Source of the DNA: Syncephalastrum monosporum B8922
Taxonomy: Eukaryota; Mucoromycota; Mucoromycetes; Mucorales; Syncephalastraceae
Direction of reading: 5' to 3'
Assembly (NCBI GenBank): GCA_000697355.1
Contig: JNEN01000902.1
Coordinates: 1 to 64,000, forward strand
DNA: 64,000 nucleotides
Position numbers and translations under genes: made by a program. Each line of letters opens with the position of its first letter. Position 1 is the stretch's first letter. Positions 13,049 to 24,952 of the stretch are shown here, one piece after another. Under the pieces are notes generated by a model. That model was not told where the DNA came from. It was given only the letters and a program-made list of their open reading frames with translations, and made no database searches.

Positions 13049-14819
13049 TGATCGGTGCCAGAAAGAATCAATAGTTTAGGAAAAAGTGACTCGTAGAAAG
13101 GCTCTGGTTCCCGAGATCGATGGCCACAATGACACTTTGGAAGTGAAAGAGGTTCGAGTGAAGAGAAAAAAAAAAGACAAGGTGGACAACCTTGTTGCAG
13201 ACTTTTGCAATCTCTGGTGAACGAGCCTCAACGGAGTTTTAAACGGAAAAAGTGGATCGATTGTTTGGGAGTTTTGATGCCATGTAGGTGCGTATGCACG
13301 CACTTCTGGTCATTGTATCACCGCTCTTTGTGGCATTCGTCAAAGTCACAGTTAGCAAAGCTGCTTCTTTATACGGTATCACTCAATTTTATTCTTTTGA
13401 GCTTATTTGTTTATGTATCATAGCAGCGACTAACAGGTTACAATTGATGCTGGTTGATGAAGGTGCCCTTCGTTAGTTTACCTTCGTCAGTTTGACACGA
13501 CAAGCTATCAGTACCAAATAATCTTCCTTCAATTGCGTTTACTTATGAAAAGTATTTCCTATTGAGATTATACTTGCTTTGGCTGGAGTTAGGTCAGGCG
13601 AAAATGGTGACGCCATCTCTTTGCTAACTAGAAAAAGTTTGAGTATGTGCTTACAGACTGACTTAACCGAAAATTCCGTATTACAAAGGATTCGCTGGCA
13701 GTATAAGAACGAGTGTTCGCTATACGTATGTTTCAAAGAAGTAAGTTTCCCTATCCCTTATGGAGAAAGAACGGTAGGTGATGTCACTGTTGAATCATCA
13801 CCTTATCTCTCTACATTACTAAATACTGATGGTATCCGCGTATTTTCTCTCTTTCAACTGAAGATACGTTACCTAGACAGCGCGGAAAAAGATGTGAGTG
13901 TCATGCACATGCATCAGAATACTAGGATACTGTGTATCGAAGCACTGAACGGCGCTGTTTGCATGACATTACATAGCATTGTACGAATCGCACGTAGTGT
14001 CGCAACACATTTACGTCTGTTCCAAAGAGGAATGCAGCAGTCACCATGAACAAGCTGTGATATGTCAGGTCATAAATACGTAAGATGGAGGGTTGTACAG
14101 GCTGGCCCATTAGAGTACAACGGATACATACGAGTTTACTCGAAGCTGATCTGAATCACGATATCTAGATAGTGATGATGAATGGTATCTTATATAAAGT
14201 CTCAACATAGATGCCGAGCATAATATCACATCACCGACAAACCTTTTAGCGTGATAATTGAGGCTAACGCTTAATTATAGGCAAGCTGGTATTGATCTGC
14301 ACCGATAATAGCGTCAAGATGTAGATAGATATTGGAAGCAAGGAAAAAAGAATGAACAAAGAGAGCGCAGACGAATTGCTGATTATATCGTTTCTGGTTC
14401 GTAGGACGCTACGATGAGCTAATGGGGTACTCTTCAGTGCATGTTATCATAATCAAGTTGAATTACATGTGAAGGCACCTGGCCTCCTTAACATGACGAC
14501 ACGGACCATCAAATAGCTGGTCATAGCTGCTATGCCATTTTAAACGAAACCGGCCACACTGTCAGTTACTATGAGACCATGGGCAAAGGGCTCCGATGTT
14601 CACATGATCCATATGGATAGCAGATGACATATCTACGGGGGATGATTGAGATCTGCAGGATGGTACGGTATTTCCCTTGAGATGGAGAATGAATGTTACA
14701 CAGAGACAGGGCCAACCGTGGCTTGTCCGACTCAGCTAGCCGACGGAGCAAAAGAGACTCACGCACACGCGTTTTATAGACTTTCCCGCTTTCTTTTTCC
14801 TAGACTATAAACTTTCTCC
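13049..14819. other. Intergenic between divergent CK2 alpha and cytochrome b5
   Basis: About 1.8 kb separating two divergently transcribed genes. One 156-codon open frame (13579-14049, plus strand) has an ATG but no motif or family that I recognise, and its composition matches the surrounding non-coding DNA, so I do not call it. Confidence 0.5.
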
Positions 14820-15395
14820 ATGGCCAAAATATTCTCCTTCGAAGACATTGCCAAGCACAACACCCGTGACGATCTCTGGATGGTCATTAACGGCAAGGTG
14901 TACGACATCACCGCCTTCGTTGACGAGGTGACTATCGTTATATCGCCTATTCTTTGTTCTGTCCTTTTAACGTGCCGTGTAGCATCCCGGTGGTGAGGAA
15001 GTGCTCGTAGATGAGGGTGCCAAGGATGCCACCGGTCCCTTTGATGACGTCGGTCATTCCGATGATGCGCGTGAGCTGCTCCAAAAGTACTACATTGGTG
15101 ACATTGATCCCTCGGTAAGTCTAAGTCTGCAGTAGGGAAGACTCATCTGGAACGCATTCGGTTAATATATTCGGTGATCTAGTCCGCGCCTGTTGCACCG
15201 ACCCAGTCCCAATCCTCGGCCTCTGCCAACGGTGCTCCTCAGGGAAAGTAAGTAGCGATAAGCACACTACATACTACCGTGAAGAGGGAGGGTAGATAGT
15301 GCCATGTATTTACATTGAACCTCTGTAGTGCTCTGCGTGTCATTATCCCGCTCGTCGTTGTCTTGGCTGTGATCTACTTCCGCTTCCTGTCCTAA
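14820..15395 (+). CDS. CYB5: Cytochrome b5, tail-anchored
   Basis: Four exons (14820-14927, 14983-15114, 15183-15247, 15329-15395), 123 residues. The heme-binding fold is complete: [14 protein letters not shown], then HPGGEEVL with the first axial His and GHSDDAREL with the second. A Ser/Ala/Pro-rich linker leads to a C-terminal hydrophobic anchor ([16 protein letters not shown]) and a short RFLS end, typical of a tail-anchored ER protein facing the cytosol. It donates electrons to fatty-acid desaturases, sterol enzymes and P450s. Introns are 55-81 nt with good GTAAGT-type donors. Size matches the family. Confidence 0.95.
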
Positions 15396-15666
15396 ATTGT
15401 GACAACCTTCCTTACCATTCAAACACCCACCATTGACGCAAAATCACACTTATTAGCATACCTCCCTTATTTTAGACATGAAATACGATCTTCTTGTTTG
15501 TACACGCATGAAACAACGGACGGATTGATATACAGATATAATGTAGAAAGTGAGAGAAGGAGAGAGGAAAAAAAAAACAACGATTGGACAATGACTGTGG
15601 TGAGGAAAACGGAACAACGAAAACGAGAAACAAGAGTGAAGTGAAAAACGAGGAAGAACAGTGAGA

Positions 15667-16046
15667 TTATTCAGGATCGGACATGTCGCTCAATTCGGGC
15701 CCGTCGTCAAAGATGCTGAGGCTCAAGGACGCATTTTCGTCGTCGCTGAATGCGTGCGTCTGTTGTCTTTTCTTGAGCTAAATTCATACACATACACACG
15801 AAAAGAGATGAGTATGAAGATCATGCACAGATATTGATTGTCGGTCTATCTGTCAGCTTACATGTACGACGCGTTGGGGTTGCACCTTGGTCGTTTCTTC
15901 CTCTCCGACCTCCGAAGGGGCTGTGTTTTCATCCGCTGACGGACGCGAGAACAGACTGTTTCGCGAACTCTCGCTGTTATCACTCATCCGTGGTCGTGCT
16001 CTTTGTTTCTGCTTGAGATTCGCCTTTGGTGCCTGCTGTTGAGGAA

Positions 16047-16077
<31 letters not shown>

Positions 16078-18076
16078 AGTGCGCTTCTGCTGCTGACGAA
16101 GGTTATCTTCACGGATGCGCTCAAACACGCTCGGCGTGCTGTCCACCTCGCGCAGTTCATCGCGGCGCTGCTGCTGCCGGCGCCGACGCTTCTTGTCCTG
16201 GATCGCGCGCACGGGTTGAGGGGTGCGGAAACCGTGGCGCGGGGTTTGTTTGAAGCGCGGGCTCGTCATGGCCCCACGCGCCAGGCCTTCGGATGCTGCT
16301 TCGGCCACCGTCATGCTATGAGGCGTCTTTGCAGAGGCACGACTCGCCTGTAAAAAAAAAACAGAAGTTGAAAAGATTGCCGAAATGTGAGAACATCTGC
16401 AGCTGCATGTCGACTCCCTATTTTCTTCTCTTTTTCTTTGTACCTTCTTGCTTTGGTCAGCATCGAGATGGTGAATGTAGGGCTCACCGTTGACGCAGAA
16501 AGGCGTGCCGTTCATGATCTGGTATTCCTGAAGTGCGCCCTTGAGTTCCTTTTTGACCTTCGGCAGCTGTTTGGCCACCCGTCGGCGGAACTTTTCCTCG
16601 CGCAACAAGCGACCTGGATCGCGTCCGCCCCTGTTGAATAAGCGGGCCGGGTTCTTGGCCTGTTCCTCAAACTCGTGGATCTCGTCGAGGAGCTTCATGT
16701 GTTCTTCAACCTTTTCCAAGATGTATTTACGGTCTTCTGCAAGCAGTTTCAACCGCTCGATCTCGGCTTCGTGCATCTCAAGCGTCTGGTCGTTGAATAC
16801 GGCTTGGAAGGCTGGTTCAAACGCATGGCGCTCGGCTATCGAAAAGTAGAGCTTGTCCCACAGACGATAGAGGTCCCTCCGTGCGTCCATGACAAAGTCT
16901 TGCACGCGTTCCTTTTTGAGCACCTCGAGACGGCTCAACTCGTTTTCGTACTAAGGAAAGAGTAAAAGAATGAAAAAAAAGACCAATTAGCCTGAGCAAA
17001 CAAAATAGGCTTGCAAGAGAATAATGAAGCTGAGCTTAACGTACGGCATCCAAGACGGGCTGGCTGTAGCCAGGATGGGCTTCTATAAAGGCATCACGTT
17101 CTGCTTGAGGCGTCTTCAAGCGATCCCAGAGACGACGAAGGGCATGTGTGATTTCGTGTACTCGGAACTCGCGCTGCTGCCGCACTTCTTCCAGTTGAGA
17201 AGCACGTCGCTCGGCGTACCGCATGCTGTCCTCCTTGACAAGAATCTTGTACAGTGCAGGTTTTTCGTCTTCTGTCGCTTCCTCCAGGATGTGGTAGAGC
17301 AAGCTGTCGTTTTCGTTATCGGGCATCATGCCCAGAATCGACCATAACTGCACGATGCCCCGCGCCTGCTGATTGACGCATTCGATGCGTGCTTGCTGGA
17401 GAAAAGCAAAAGCGTTAACAGCATGCGTCATCGTAGCGAGGATACTTGCGTATTCTTGTTGGCATCGTTTTAACTCGTCTTCGAGGGTGGTGATGGTCGG
17501 TGTGGAGACATCGATGTCGTCGTTGGGAACAATGTCCGTGCGAACAAACGTCTCCAGCGACTCGCTGTATGATAAGAGCTGCTGCTGCAGTGCTAAATAA
17601 AGAATGTAGTAAAATATGACTGAGTATCAGGAAACATAGGTCTCCTGTTGTTTTGGAGTGTACCTTGCACATCTTGAAGTCGTTTTTGATATTCCTATCA
17701 AAGAAAGTTGAACATGCTGTGCGACCTTAAAAAATAAGATACATACGGTGTTGACCGCGGCATATTCTTTGGTATATTCTGCATGCTGATCAAGCAAGGT
17801 CCCGGGAGCGACTGTGTCATCCAGCGCAGTATATTGGCCCATGAGGCGCTTCAACTTGGCTGTCATGGTACGAACGTCGACGATGGATTGCTGAAGAGAG
17901 GTGCGCGTGTTGTGGGCATCCGTGACTTTGGCATGCGCAACTCTCAGCATATCCTCCAAAAGCGAGTTGACTTCTTGCTGCTGACCGTCAGACGAGGTGC
18001 CAATACTATCATGTGTTATCTTGAGCTCGTTTATATGCTGTTCCAGCTGCTGAATGAAAGGATCCAACTGGGTCAT
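15667..18076 (-). CDS. ASE1: Ase1/PRC1/MAP65 microtubule-bundling protein
   Basis: Multi-exon gene starting at MTQLDPFIQQLEQHINELK and ending DDGPELSDMSDPE with a stop at 15667-15669. The N-terminal two thirds are helical and spectrin-like. The conserved microtubule-binding block is clear: RLWDRLKTPQAERDAF, SRLEVLKKERVQDFVMDAR and LYRLWDKLYFSIAERHAF, followed by EAEIERLK and NRGGRDPGRLLREEKFRR. The C-terminal tail is basic and Gln-rich with SP/TP sites (LARGAMTSPRFKQTPRHGF), typical of Cdk-regulated Ase1 tails. The family crosslinks antiparallel microtubules at the spindle midzone and recruits kinesins. The frame stays open upstream of 18076, but the chosen Met begins the family-like helix. 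Confidence 0.9.
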
Positions 18077-21000
18077 TTTATCGAAAGGAGTGAGTCGCCC
18101 TGTACCTCGCCCTCCTCTTCTCTCTTTCCTCTCTGGCCCAAATTTTCCATTTTGAATCCCCGCTTTACGCGTCCACCTTGGTTTTTCACTAAACGTCTTG
18201 CCATAAGCATATCCAGCCATAGCTGCATGGTACCCTATGAAGCATGTCATAAAACAGTTAGCCAGCGGTAGTCCGAAACTAGTAGAGCTTAGTCGATCAA
18301 TTAAGAAACCTTCTTGCACAGCAACAAGCCTCTTTTTTTTTCTTGTTTACTTCTCAATAGACTCTAAAGCAGGATACAAATGCATGTTCCGTTTCAAGAA
18401 CACAAAACAAGAGAGAAGGCCTCAAACGGTGTGTCTTTCCATGATATTCACTCATAGTCCACCCTTCTGAGCTGTTATACCATGCCGTATGTCTTTTAAA
18501 AGCCTCGGCTTTCAGTTGTTTACTGGTTCATCCGTATGATAGCATAGCCTCGAAAGACACACATTGATGTCTTCTATCGAGAACATGGTCTAGTATAATG
18601 ACAGAAAAGCGTGATAGTAGCCATGAATTCATGTGCTATTGTCCTAAGCCATAATTTATTCTGGTAAATGTAAGTGTAAATGCTCACAACTCTAGGTGCC
18701 TCTCTAAGCGAATGCTAGAGCTCTATGTTTGGGAATAGCTGATCCATAAAGTCTGTACGGGCTCAGATAAATCATTCCAATATAGGAAGAAATAATTGTC
18801 AATGGAGTTTGATCAAGGCTATACGTAGCATCCGCTGCCCGTCACTATCGCTGCTCGCCGAGTAAAAGAAAGCAATTGACTCTGTGTCCGATAGTGACTT
18901 TCTAATACCCATAGGGCTCTGTACAATATATGTGTGCACTGTCAGAAGAGAAACGAACTCTGAGAATTCTGCTCCGGCTACATATGTAGCAAAGTTCATG
19001 CAGGTTTTTTTTTTCTAGCTATGGCGTAAGCTGCCATGTTAAGCGTCCATTGCTAAGACTTCCTTTAACGGAAAAGCTTGGCAAAAGAGGGCGCAGCAGA
19101 TCAAATAAAGGGGTGGCCCGTTACACATGCATTGTAAAAGAGTCACATATGTAAAAACGTGCAGACGCGCAATCCACGCTTATGAGTCAAACAGACGTAA
19201 GAGGATTCACGGTTTTATCAGATCATCATGTCATACAAACGCTATGTGTGGATTAACCAGCAAGATCACTTGGCGCGCGCGGAACAATCGCCTTTTTTAT
19301 TTGTGTTATGCTTTTGACTCCATCAGAGACTGCGACACATGGGCAAAATTACGCTGATGTGCTGCAGATAGAAAAGTGTCCGAGAATCGCCACTAAGCGG
19401 GTTGCGCGGTACAAGGAACAAGGCGCATGGTCCCTCTCTCTTTATCTTTTTTTTCTCGGGCGTCATTGCGGCAAGGGCCAAGCGGAAGCAAGGTCACTTG
19501 TACCACATCATGCGATGTGTTTGTTTGATCCTTTGCTGCGGACAGCACCGTATCTCATTCTGTAACGTCCTTGCAGATGTTTACATTGTCTTTCCCATTT
19601 TTGCTTGTTTTAGGAATATCTGCGCGCAAAAAGAGTCCATCCAATTTATCCTTTCTATATCAGATCAACTACGGCAGGATCGTGTATTGACATGGAGCAG
19701 ATTCAGGGGCGTGGCAACAGCCAGCGAAACAGCCACCGGCTCGATATTTGAAATTTTTTTTTTTTTTTTTGAAGGCAGAAAAAAACTTGATCCGACCTGG
19801 ATATCAAGGGATTCGGTGAGTTTCGCCTTTTTTGATCAGACCTGTGTCGCACTTGTGTACCTCCTGTTCTTGGTAGTGGTCCACGTATACTTTATGTCTA
19901 TTTGTGTCAAATCTGTCCATCGCAATTATAGTAACGCTTACATTATCAGGCCCTAGCCTAGGTACAACATCATGATATGAGCTGGTGGGGCCCTTGTTTA
20001 TTTTGTCCACAGGAAACGATTTTCTTTTAGTAAGAAGACAGCTAGACGCTAGATAAATGGAGGAAGGGTCAACTTCATTTCAGATAAAAGCATGACAAAT
20101 TATTCGACTTTGGGGGTAAGCCAATGGTAAGATAAATTTTTTCACTGCGCGACAATATCAAACATGCGTGGTTCATTTACAAAGGGGAGGTCTTGTGACC
20201 AACTGGATATCAATGCGGGTTCACGCCCGAGTCTCCGCATCTTCCGTGCATAGACTTTCCACAAATGGACGATTAATAATCAGGCAAGAAGCCGAAGTGT
20301 CTAGATTGATCACGTTTGTAAAGAAAAAATTTTAGGCAGGCTCACCACGCTTTGTCCCCCCCCCCGCCCCAGCCCACTCGACCGCTCGTTGCTCAAAACA
20401 GGTCAGTTGCGACAGGTGCATACATGAACAAACGCACAAGAACGTAGTTTCTTTTTCTTGATCCGCTCTCAACAAGGGTTCAGCTAAAAAAAAGTGCGGT
20501 GGGATATTCTTAAATTTGAGTGGTTAAGAAAAAAAAATGTTAAGTGTCGCGTGGGCGCTTGGATCAACCTTAAAAGTATGATTTGTCACCCTTCACGTAG
20601 TGTTTGTTTCATTCGCCAAACCCAAACAGAAAGCAGCACATGGAATGAGGAAGCTGACGCGGCCCTCGCTATCCTAATCAGATCCTTTTGGGTTGTCGAT
20701 CCTGTTACAAGTCAAAATGACAAAGAGACTGGTGTAACACAAGCCAATTCAAAGGGTGTGCGGTTTTTCGGCCAACAGGTCATCGTGCGGCCTTTCGGCC
20801 TAATCTTCTTGTCAGCGGAGTGCGTAATGTAGGATGAACCAGGGATGACCCAGCGCGGAACAAAGAGAGGGTCAAGATCGGATCAGAAAATAAAGGGGAT
20901 CATCCCCCATTTCATAATCGGATCTTCCGCAGCAACATCGACATGCATTCAAAACATCCATGAATGATGGCAGTAATACGATATAAATAATTTTCTTGTG

Positions 21001-21221
21001 TGAGAAAAAGAAAACAGTGGATGAAAGAAAATTTTGGGCAAAATTTCGTGTGCATTGCCAATCGGAGCCAATGAGTCAAAAAAAAAAAAGGAAAAGAAAA
21101 ATGGGGAGGTCGGGTCAAACGTTTCCCGTTCCTATAAATGAAGAGCAGATTTTGTTTCCTTCCCAGAGGCCTGTAGAACTTCTTTTTTCTTCACTTTTCC
21201 ACCAAGACCTTCACTTCCATC
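18077..21221. other. Long gene-poor intergenic region
   Basis: About 3.1 kb with no supported gene. Open frames at 19402-19956 and 20494-20832 (plus) run through homopolymer T/A tracts and show no domain. The last ~120 bases serve as the promoter of the gene at 21222. Confidence 0.5.
21133..21139 (+). promoter_or_regulatory. TATA box of the orphan gene at 21222
   Basis: TATAAAT lies 83-89 bases upstream of the ATG, followed by a pyrimidine-rich leader (CTTCTTTTTTCTTCACTTTT), a common fungal core-promoter arrangement. Confidence 0.5.
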
Positions 21222-22226
21222 ATGTCCACCGCACATATGCTGAACGAAGACCCTTTCTCACCATGGGTGAACAACCCGTTTAGCAATGACTTGCAGCAAC
21301 ATAGCAGTAATTTCATCGACGAAGTGCTCTGCGAGCCCGAACACCAGCAAAGCTATAGCTCGTTCAGCAGTGGGAGTAGCACGAGCAGCGGTAGCGACGA
21401 CACATTTGACTTTGACAACATCCCCAGTCCCACCTCGAGCGACTGGCAGTGGGCGCTTTCTCAAATCCGGGAGCAGATGTTTACTTCGACAAGCATGCGT
21501 GTGCCCTCGCCGGCCAAGTATATCGCCACACGACTGAATGTTGGAGTCAAGGAAGACACCATGTTTCAGCACTTCTTGCAGGACAAGAACCTCCAAGAAT
21601 TCAACAATGCGGCTTCCACCGCCGATCTGCAGACCTACCGCCAGCACCGGTCCGAGAACATTTTCTTACGTCTCATGTTCTGCCGCCAGCTCGACCTGAA
21701 CGTCGACCGCTCGAGTCTGACTCGCCTCGGTAATGGCGTCTTTATCCAAACTAAGTGGCTGTCCTCCCCGCAACAGATGGACGACGTCTACTCGATGCTC
21801 ATGTTCCCGGAGCAAGTCATGCACGCCACGCCTTACAGCTACACCTTTGGCGCCCGTTACACCGACCCGTACGGCTCCGCGAGAGACATTGTGGTGCGGG
21901 GCAATATCCCGCTGTGGTGCCAGACCATCTTCCTCGCGGAGTGTGTCCGGCAAAAATTGGGCACCGTGCAACGCCAGCGCACCGGTCTGTTCTGCTTTGC
22001 TCCTGAGATTGCGGTGGACCTGACGTCCCTGCCTGTGGATACGCCCTGCCGGCCAGAGCTGACGATTGCCCACGAGCGCATTGCCATGGAACTGAGTGAT
22101 CTCGACGAGCTCCGTGACGAAAAAGTGCTCTCGACCATGCTCTTCTGCGATATCCCTGACGACCTGGCTCAGGTGATTTCCAGCCTCGCCACCACCTGGG
22201 CCATCGGCCAAGGTTATCTTGCATAA
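21222..22226 (+). CDS. Orphan single-exon protein, 334 residues, Ser-rich N-terminus
   Basis: Intronless frame with strong codon bias, a TATA box and a pyrimidine-rich leader, so I take it as real. Residues 1-75 are acidic and Ser-rich (SSFSSGSSTSSGSDDTFDFD) and look disordered. Residues ~80-334 look folded: WQWALSQIREQMF, then MRVPSPAKYIATRLNVG, LMFCRQLDLNVDRSSLTRLG, and a Cys/Trp-containing centre (NIPLWCQTIFLAECVRQKLG). There is no signal peptide or membrane helix. I do not recognise the family and assign no function. With so many introns in its neighbours, the lack of any intron is mildly unusual. Confidence 0.7.
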   Translation: MSTAHMLNEDPFSPWVNNPFSNDLQQHSSNFIDEVLCEPEHQQSYSSFSSGSSTSSGSDDTFDFDNIPSPTSSDWQWALSQIREQMFTSTSMRVPSPAKYIATRLNVGVKEDTMFQHFLQDKNLQEFNNAASTADLQTYRQHRSENIFLRLMFCRQLDLNVDRSSLTRLGNGVFIQTKWLSSPQQMDDVYSMLMFPEQVMHATPYSYTFGARYTDPYGSARDIVVRGNIPLWCQTIFLAECVRQKLGTVQRQRTGLFCFAPEIAVDLTSLPVDTPCRPELTIAHERIAMELSDLDELRDEKVLSTMLFCDIPDDLAQVISSLATTWAIGQGYLA

Positions 22227-22669
22227 CTCCTTTTTTTCCCCCAGGTTTCAGTGATGACACTATTGTATGATACCCACCCCCCTCCTCCCCCTCTACTCAT
22301 GAACTTCGCGACACACCTCACACTCTCCCAATACTTAGTTTACGACATCTCTTTCTTTCTTGTATATGCCTTTCATTTACGCTATATAGTGCTTGCATGC
22401 TTTCAACTTTTTTTTTTCGTTATTAATTTGTGTTCAATGTATTAAAGAATTGTATACTGTATTTATCTGCATTCAATGGTGCCAACACTGGAGTAACACA
22501 TGGACTGGGCTGGGCATGCGAATTCAACGCCCATGTCCCTCCCAGAACATTCATATATGGCCTAGCGATCATAATAAGGAACCATTTGACGTCAATATGA
22601 GAACAAAAACGATACACACACGCTATGGACGTACCTGACTTGCACCATTGGGCGCTAGGCAATAAAGCC
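22227..22669. other. Convergent 3' intergenic region
   Basis: Lies between the stop codons of the orphan gene (+) and the secreted-protein gene (-). T/C-rich with several AATAAA-like A/T words; no gene seen. Confidence 0.5.
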
Positions 22670-23419
22670 CTACTCTACAAAGCTGGGGTATGAGTACGAC
22701 GGCCACTCCGTCGTCCAATGGGATTCAAGGGAGAACTGCTTACCGGACTTCACATTGCGACACGAAGGCACGGCCCGGCCGTCGTGGAGTTTAACGAGTA
22801 TGTTGGCATCAAATTCACTGTCTTCAGCGCATGCACGTTTGTGGGGAGGGTTCAGGTTCGGGGCATGGCTCAAGGCATCCTCGAGGTCGGGAATCTTGTC
22901 TTCCAGGTCTGCAGCTCCTGGACCATCGATGACTTCCGCATGGGCGCTGTTGGTTGCCCGCGGCGCGAGACCGTGCTGGCCGTGGCCGTGGCCGGGGGCG
23001 GTCGCGGTCATGGGCAGGTGCAAGGTCTGGACCAGGCCGTTCATGTCCATGCCATAGACATCTCGGAGGCGATCCAAGGAAGGTGAGCCCGGCGTGGCGG
23101 AGGCAGAGACAGAGGCTTGAGGCACGGCGGAGCGAGAAGCAGAAGCTGAAGCAGCAGGCGTAGCTGAAGCAGAGACGGAGGGAACAGCCAGGGGCGCCCA
23201 TTTATTGCCCTTGTTGTGCGCGTTGGGTTCGACGATGGGTGCGACCACGATGGGACGGAAAATCTTGGTCTTTGGCGGCTGTGGCGCGTCCTTGACCATG
23301 ACGAGCATGCCCGCCACAGAGGAGTGCACAGCCTGGTCGGGTGTGTAGCCATAAGGCGCGGCGCTGGTGGCCATGGCACCGATGGAGGCCGCGAGAGACA
23401 GCACGTGGAGATAATGCAT
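22670..23419 (-). CDS. Secreted orphan protein with Ser/Ala-rich linker
   Basis: 249 residues from the Met that starts a signal peptide (MHYLHVLSLAASIGAMATSA). The frame is open further upstream to 23605, but only this start gives a secretion signal. The mature part has a short conserved-looking N-terminal block (SSVAGMLVMVKDAPQPPKTK), a long low-complexity SVSASATP/ASASASRS linker suited to O-mannosylation, a His/Gly patch and a C-terminal block with two Cys (CAEDSEF ... VPSCRNV) that could pair. A possible donor (GTAAGC) near 22742 with an acceptor just before the stop could shorten the C-terminus. Family unknown; a cell-wall or extracellular protein is inferred. Confidence 0.65.
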   Translation of the reverse strand: MHYLHVLSLAASIGAMATSAAPYGYTPDQAVHSSVAGMLVMVKDAPQPPKTKIFRPIVVAPIVEPNAHNKGNKWAPLAVPSVSASATPAASASASRSAVPQASVSASATPGSPSLDRLRDVYGMDMNGLVQTLHLPMTATAPGHGHGQHGLAPRATNSAHAEVIDGPGAADLEDKIPDLEDALSHAPNLNPPHKRACAEDSEFDANILVKLHDGRAVPSCRNVKSGKQFSLESHWTTEWPSYSYPSFVE

Positions 23420-23866
23420 GATGTGTGTGTGAGAATATGTATGTGTATGTGTATGTGTATATGTGTATGTGTTGTCTAAGGGAAAAAAAAAAGGAGAGGA
23501 AAGGGCGATATTGTGGATGCTACTTGCAAGAATGCTTATTATTATAGCGGATCCTTTGGAATGCATTGACAACGCGCCCAAGAAAAATATGTCAGCTGTA
23601 TCCATGCAGTTGACCGTGCTAATTGCCTTGGGCTGTCACCGCACAGACAGCATACACACACATGGTGCATAATATAATACGCATCTATGAGGCCGTGCGT
23701 AGAGCATACAGACATAGCATACCGAGGTCATTTTTAATTTTCTTTTAATCTTTTTTCTTTGCTAGACAGCATATTATTGAAATACTATCAGAAGTCTAAA
23801 ATCTCGTATGTTCTCCTCTCTTCGTCAGCTGACTTGAAAATATTACTTCTTTTGTTTGCCTTGTCC
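23420..23866. other. Divergent promoter region
   Basis: Shared upstream DNA of the secreted orphan (-) and the Trm9-like gene (+). It has alternating TATGTG/TGTGTA repeats next to the orphan's start (about 23425-23475); no gene seen. Confidence 0.55.
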
Positions 23867-24756
23867 ATGAAACCACAGCCTGTCGCGGTCGACGTCTCGC
23901 ACGAGAATAACAAGGCAGCCTACGAGGAAAAGAATGTCCATCAAGTCTATGAAGAGATCGCGTCCCATTTCAGCGAAACACGTTACAAGGTAAAGCATGA
24001 GAGCGCTCTGGTCATGCACTGTGCTTATACGACCTTAGCCGTGGCCGGTAGTGGAAACATTTCTAAACAACCTGCCGATCGGCAGTCTCGGTGCCGACGT
24101 CGGTTGTGGCAATGGCAAATATATCGGCGTCAACCCCAATGTGCTTATGCTCGGTTCGGATCGGTAAGGAATGCTCTCAACACACCGTCACGGCGCGCGT
24201 GCTTACAATAGCGCGTCTTTCCTCTTCTTTTTTTTTTTTTTTACTTGACAGGAGTGCCAACTTGATCCAAATCGTGCGCGATCGCGGCCATGAAGGCACG
24301 GTGGCCGACGGTCTGGACCTTCCGTACCGAAGCAATGCCTTTGTAAGGCAGTCTCTTTGAGTGCGATAGAGACACACACCAACTCACAACATCACACCAC
24401 CCCTTTTTCGCTGATAGGATTTTGCTGTCTCGATTGCGGTGATCCATCACTTTGCGAGCCCAGAGCGGAGGCGAGAGGCACTGAAAGAACTGCTTCGCAT
24501 CACACGACCGGGTGGTCGCGTACTCGTCTTTGTCTGGGCCCTCGAGCAGACCAAGTTCAGCAAGCGCAACTTTGAGCCGGGCCAGCAGGACGTGTTTGTG
24601 CCCTGGCAGATCAAGCAGTCCGAGACCGTCCATCACCGTTACTACCATCTCTTCCGCAAAGGCGAACTGGACGAGCTCTTCGAATCCCTCGAATGTGAGA
24701 TCAGCGAAAGCGGCTACGACCGAGATAACCATTATGTGATCGCCACCAAAAAATGA
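23867..24756 (+). CDS. TRM9: tRNA (wobble uridine) carboxymethyl methyltransferase, Trm9-like
   Basis: Four exons (23867-23989, 24039-24163, 24252-24342, 24418-24756), 225 residues. The N-terminus AAYEEKNVHQVYEEIASHFS and the SAM-binding motif I (GSLGADVGCGNGKYIGVN) are typical of Trm9/ALKBH8 methyltransferase domains. Acidic motif II (LMLGSDRS), the VADGLDLPYR loop, DFAVSIAVIHHFAS (motif IV) and LLRITRPGGRVLVFVWALEQ follow in order. The C-terminus YYHLFRKGELDELFE matches the family end. The enzyme, with Trm112, forms mcm5U/mcm5s2U at tRNA position 34. It is convergent with the Ssb Hsp70 gene (197 bp between stops), and an AATAAA-type signal follows the stop. Confidence 0.92.
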
Positions 24757-24952
24757 TCCGCACAACATAAACAATAAACAAAAAGGAACGCAAAAAAAAA
24801 AAAACAATTAATCGTAGTAAATAATCTCTCTTTTTTTTTCTTTTTACAATCTACGCGAAAGAAAGAAGAAAACAAATTGTACAAATTTTCCAATGCAAAA
24901 GGTCAAGGGGGAGATGGATAAGTTTTTGGATGCAAGTAAATAAGTTGTCTGT

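Noticed and set aside
13579..14049. 156-codon plus-strand open frame between CK2 alpha and cytochrome b5
   Set aside because: No motif, no promoter element or splice context, and composition like the flanks; not supportable from sequence alone.
19402..19956. 184-codon plus-strand open frame
   Set aside because: Runs through long T tracts giving poly-Phe; no domain.
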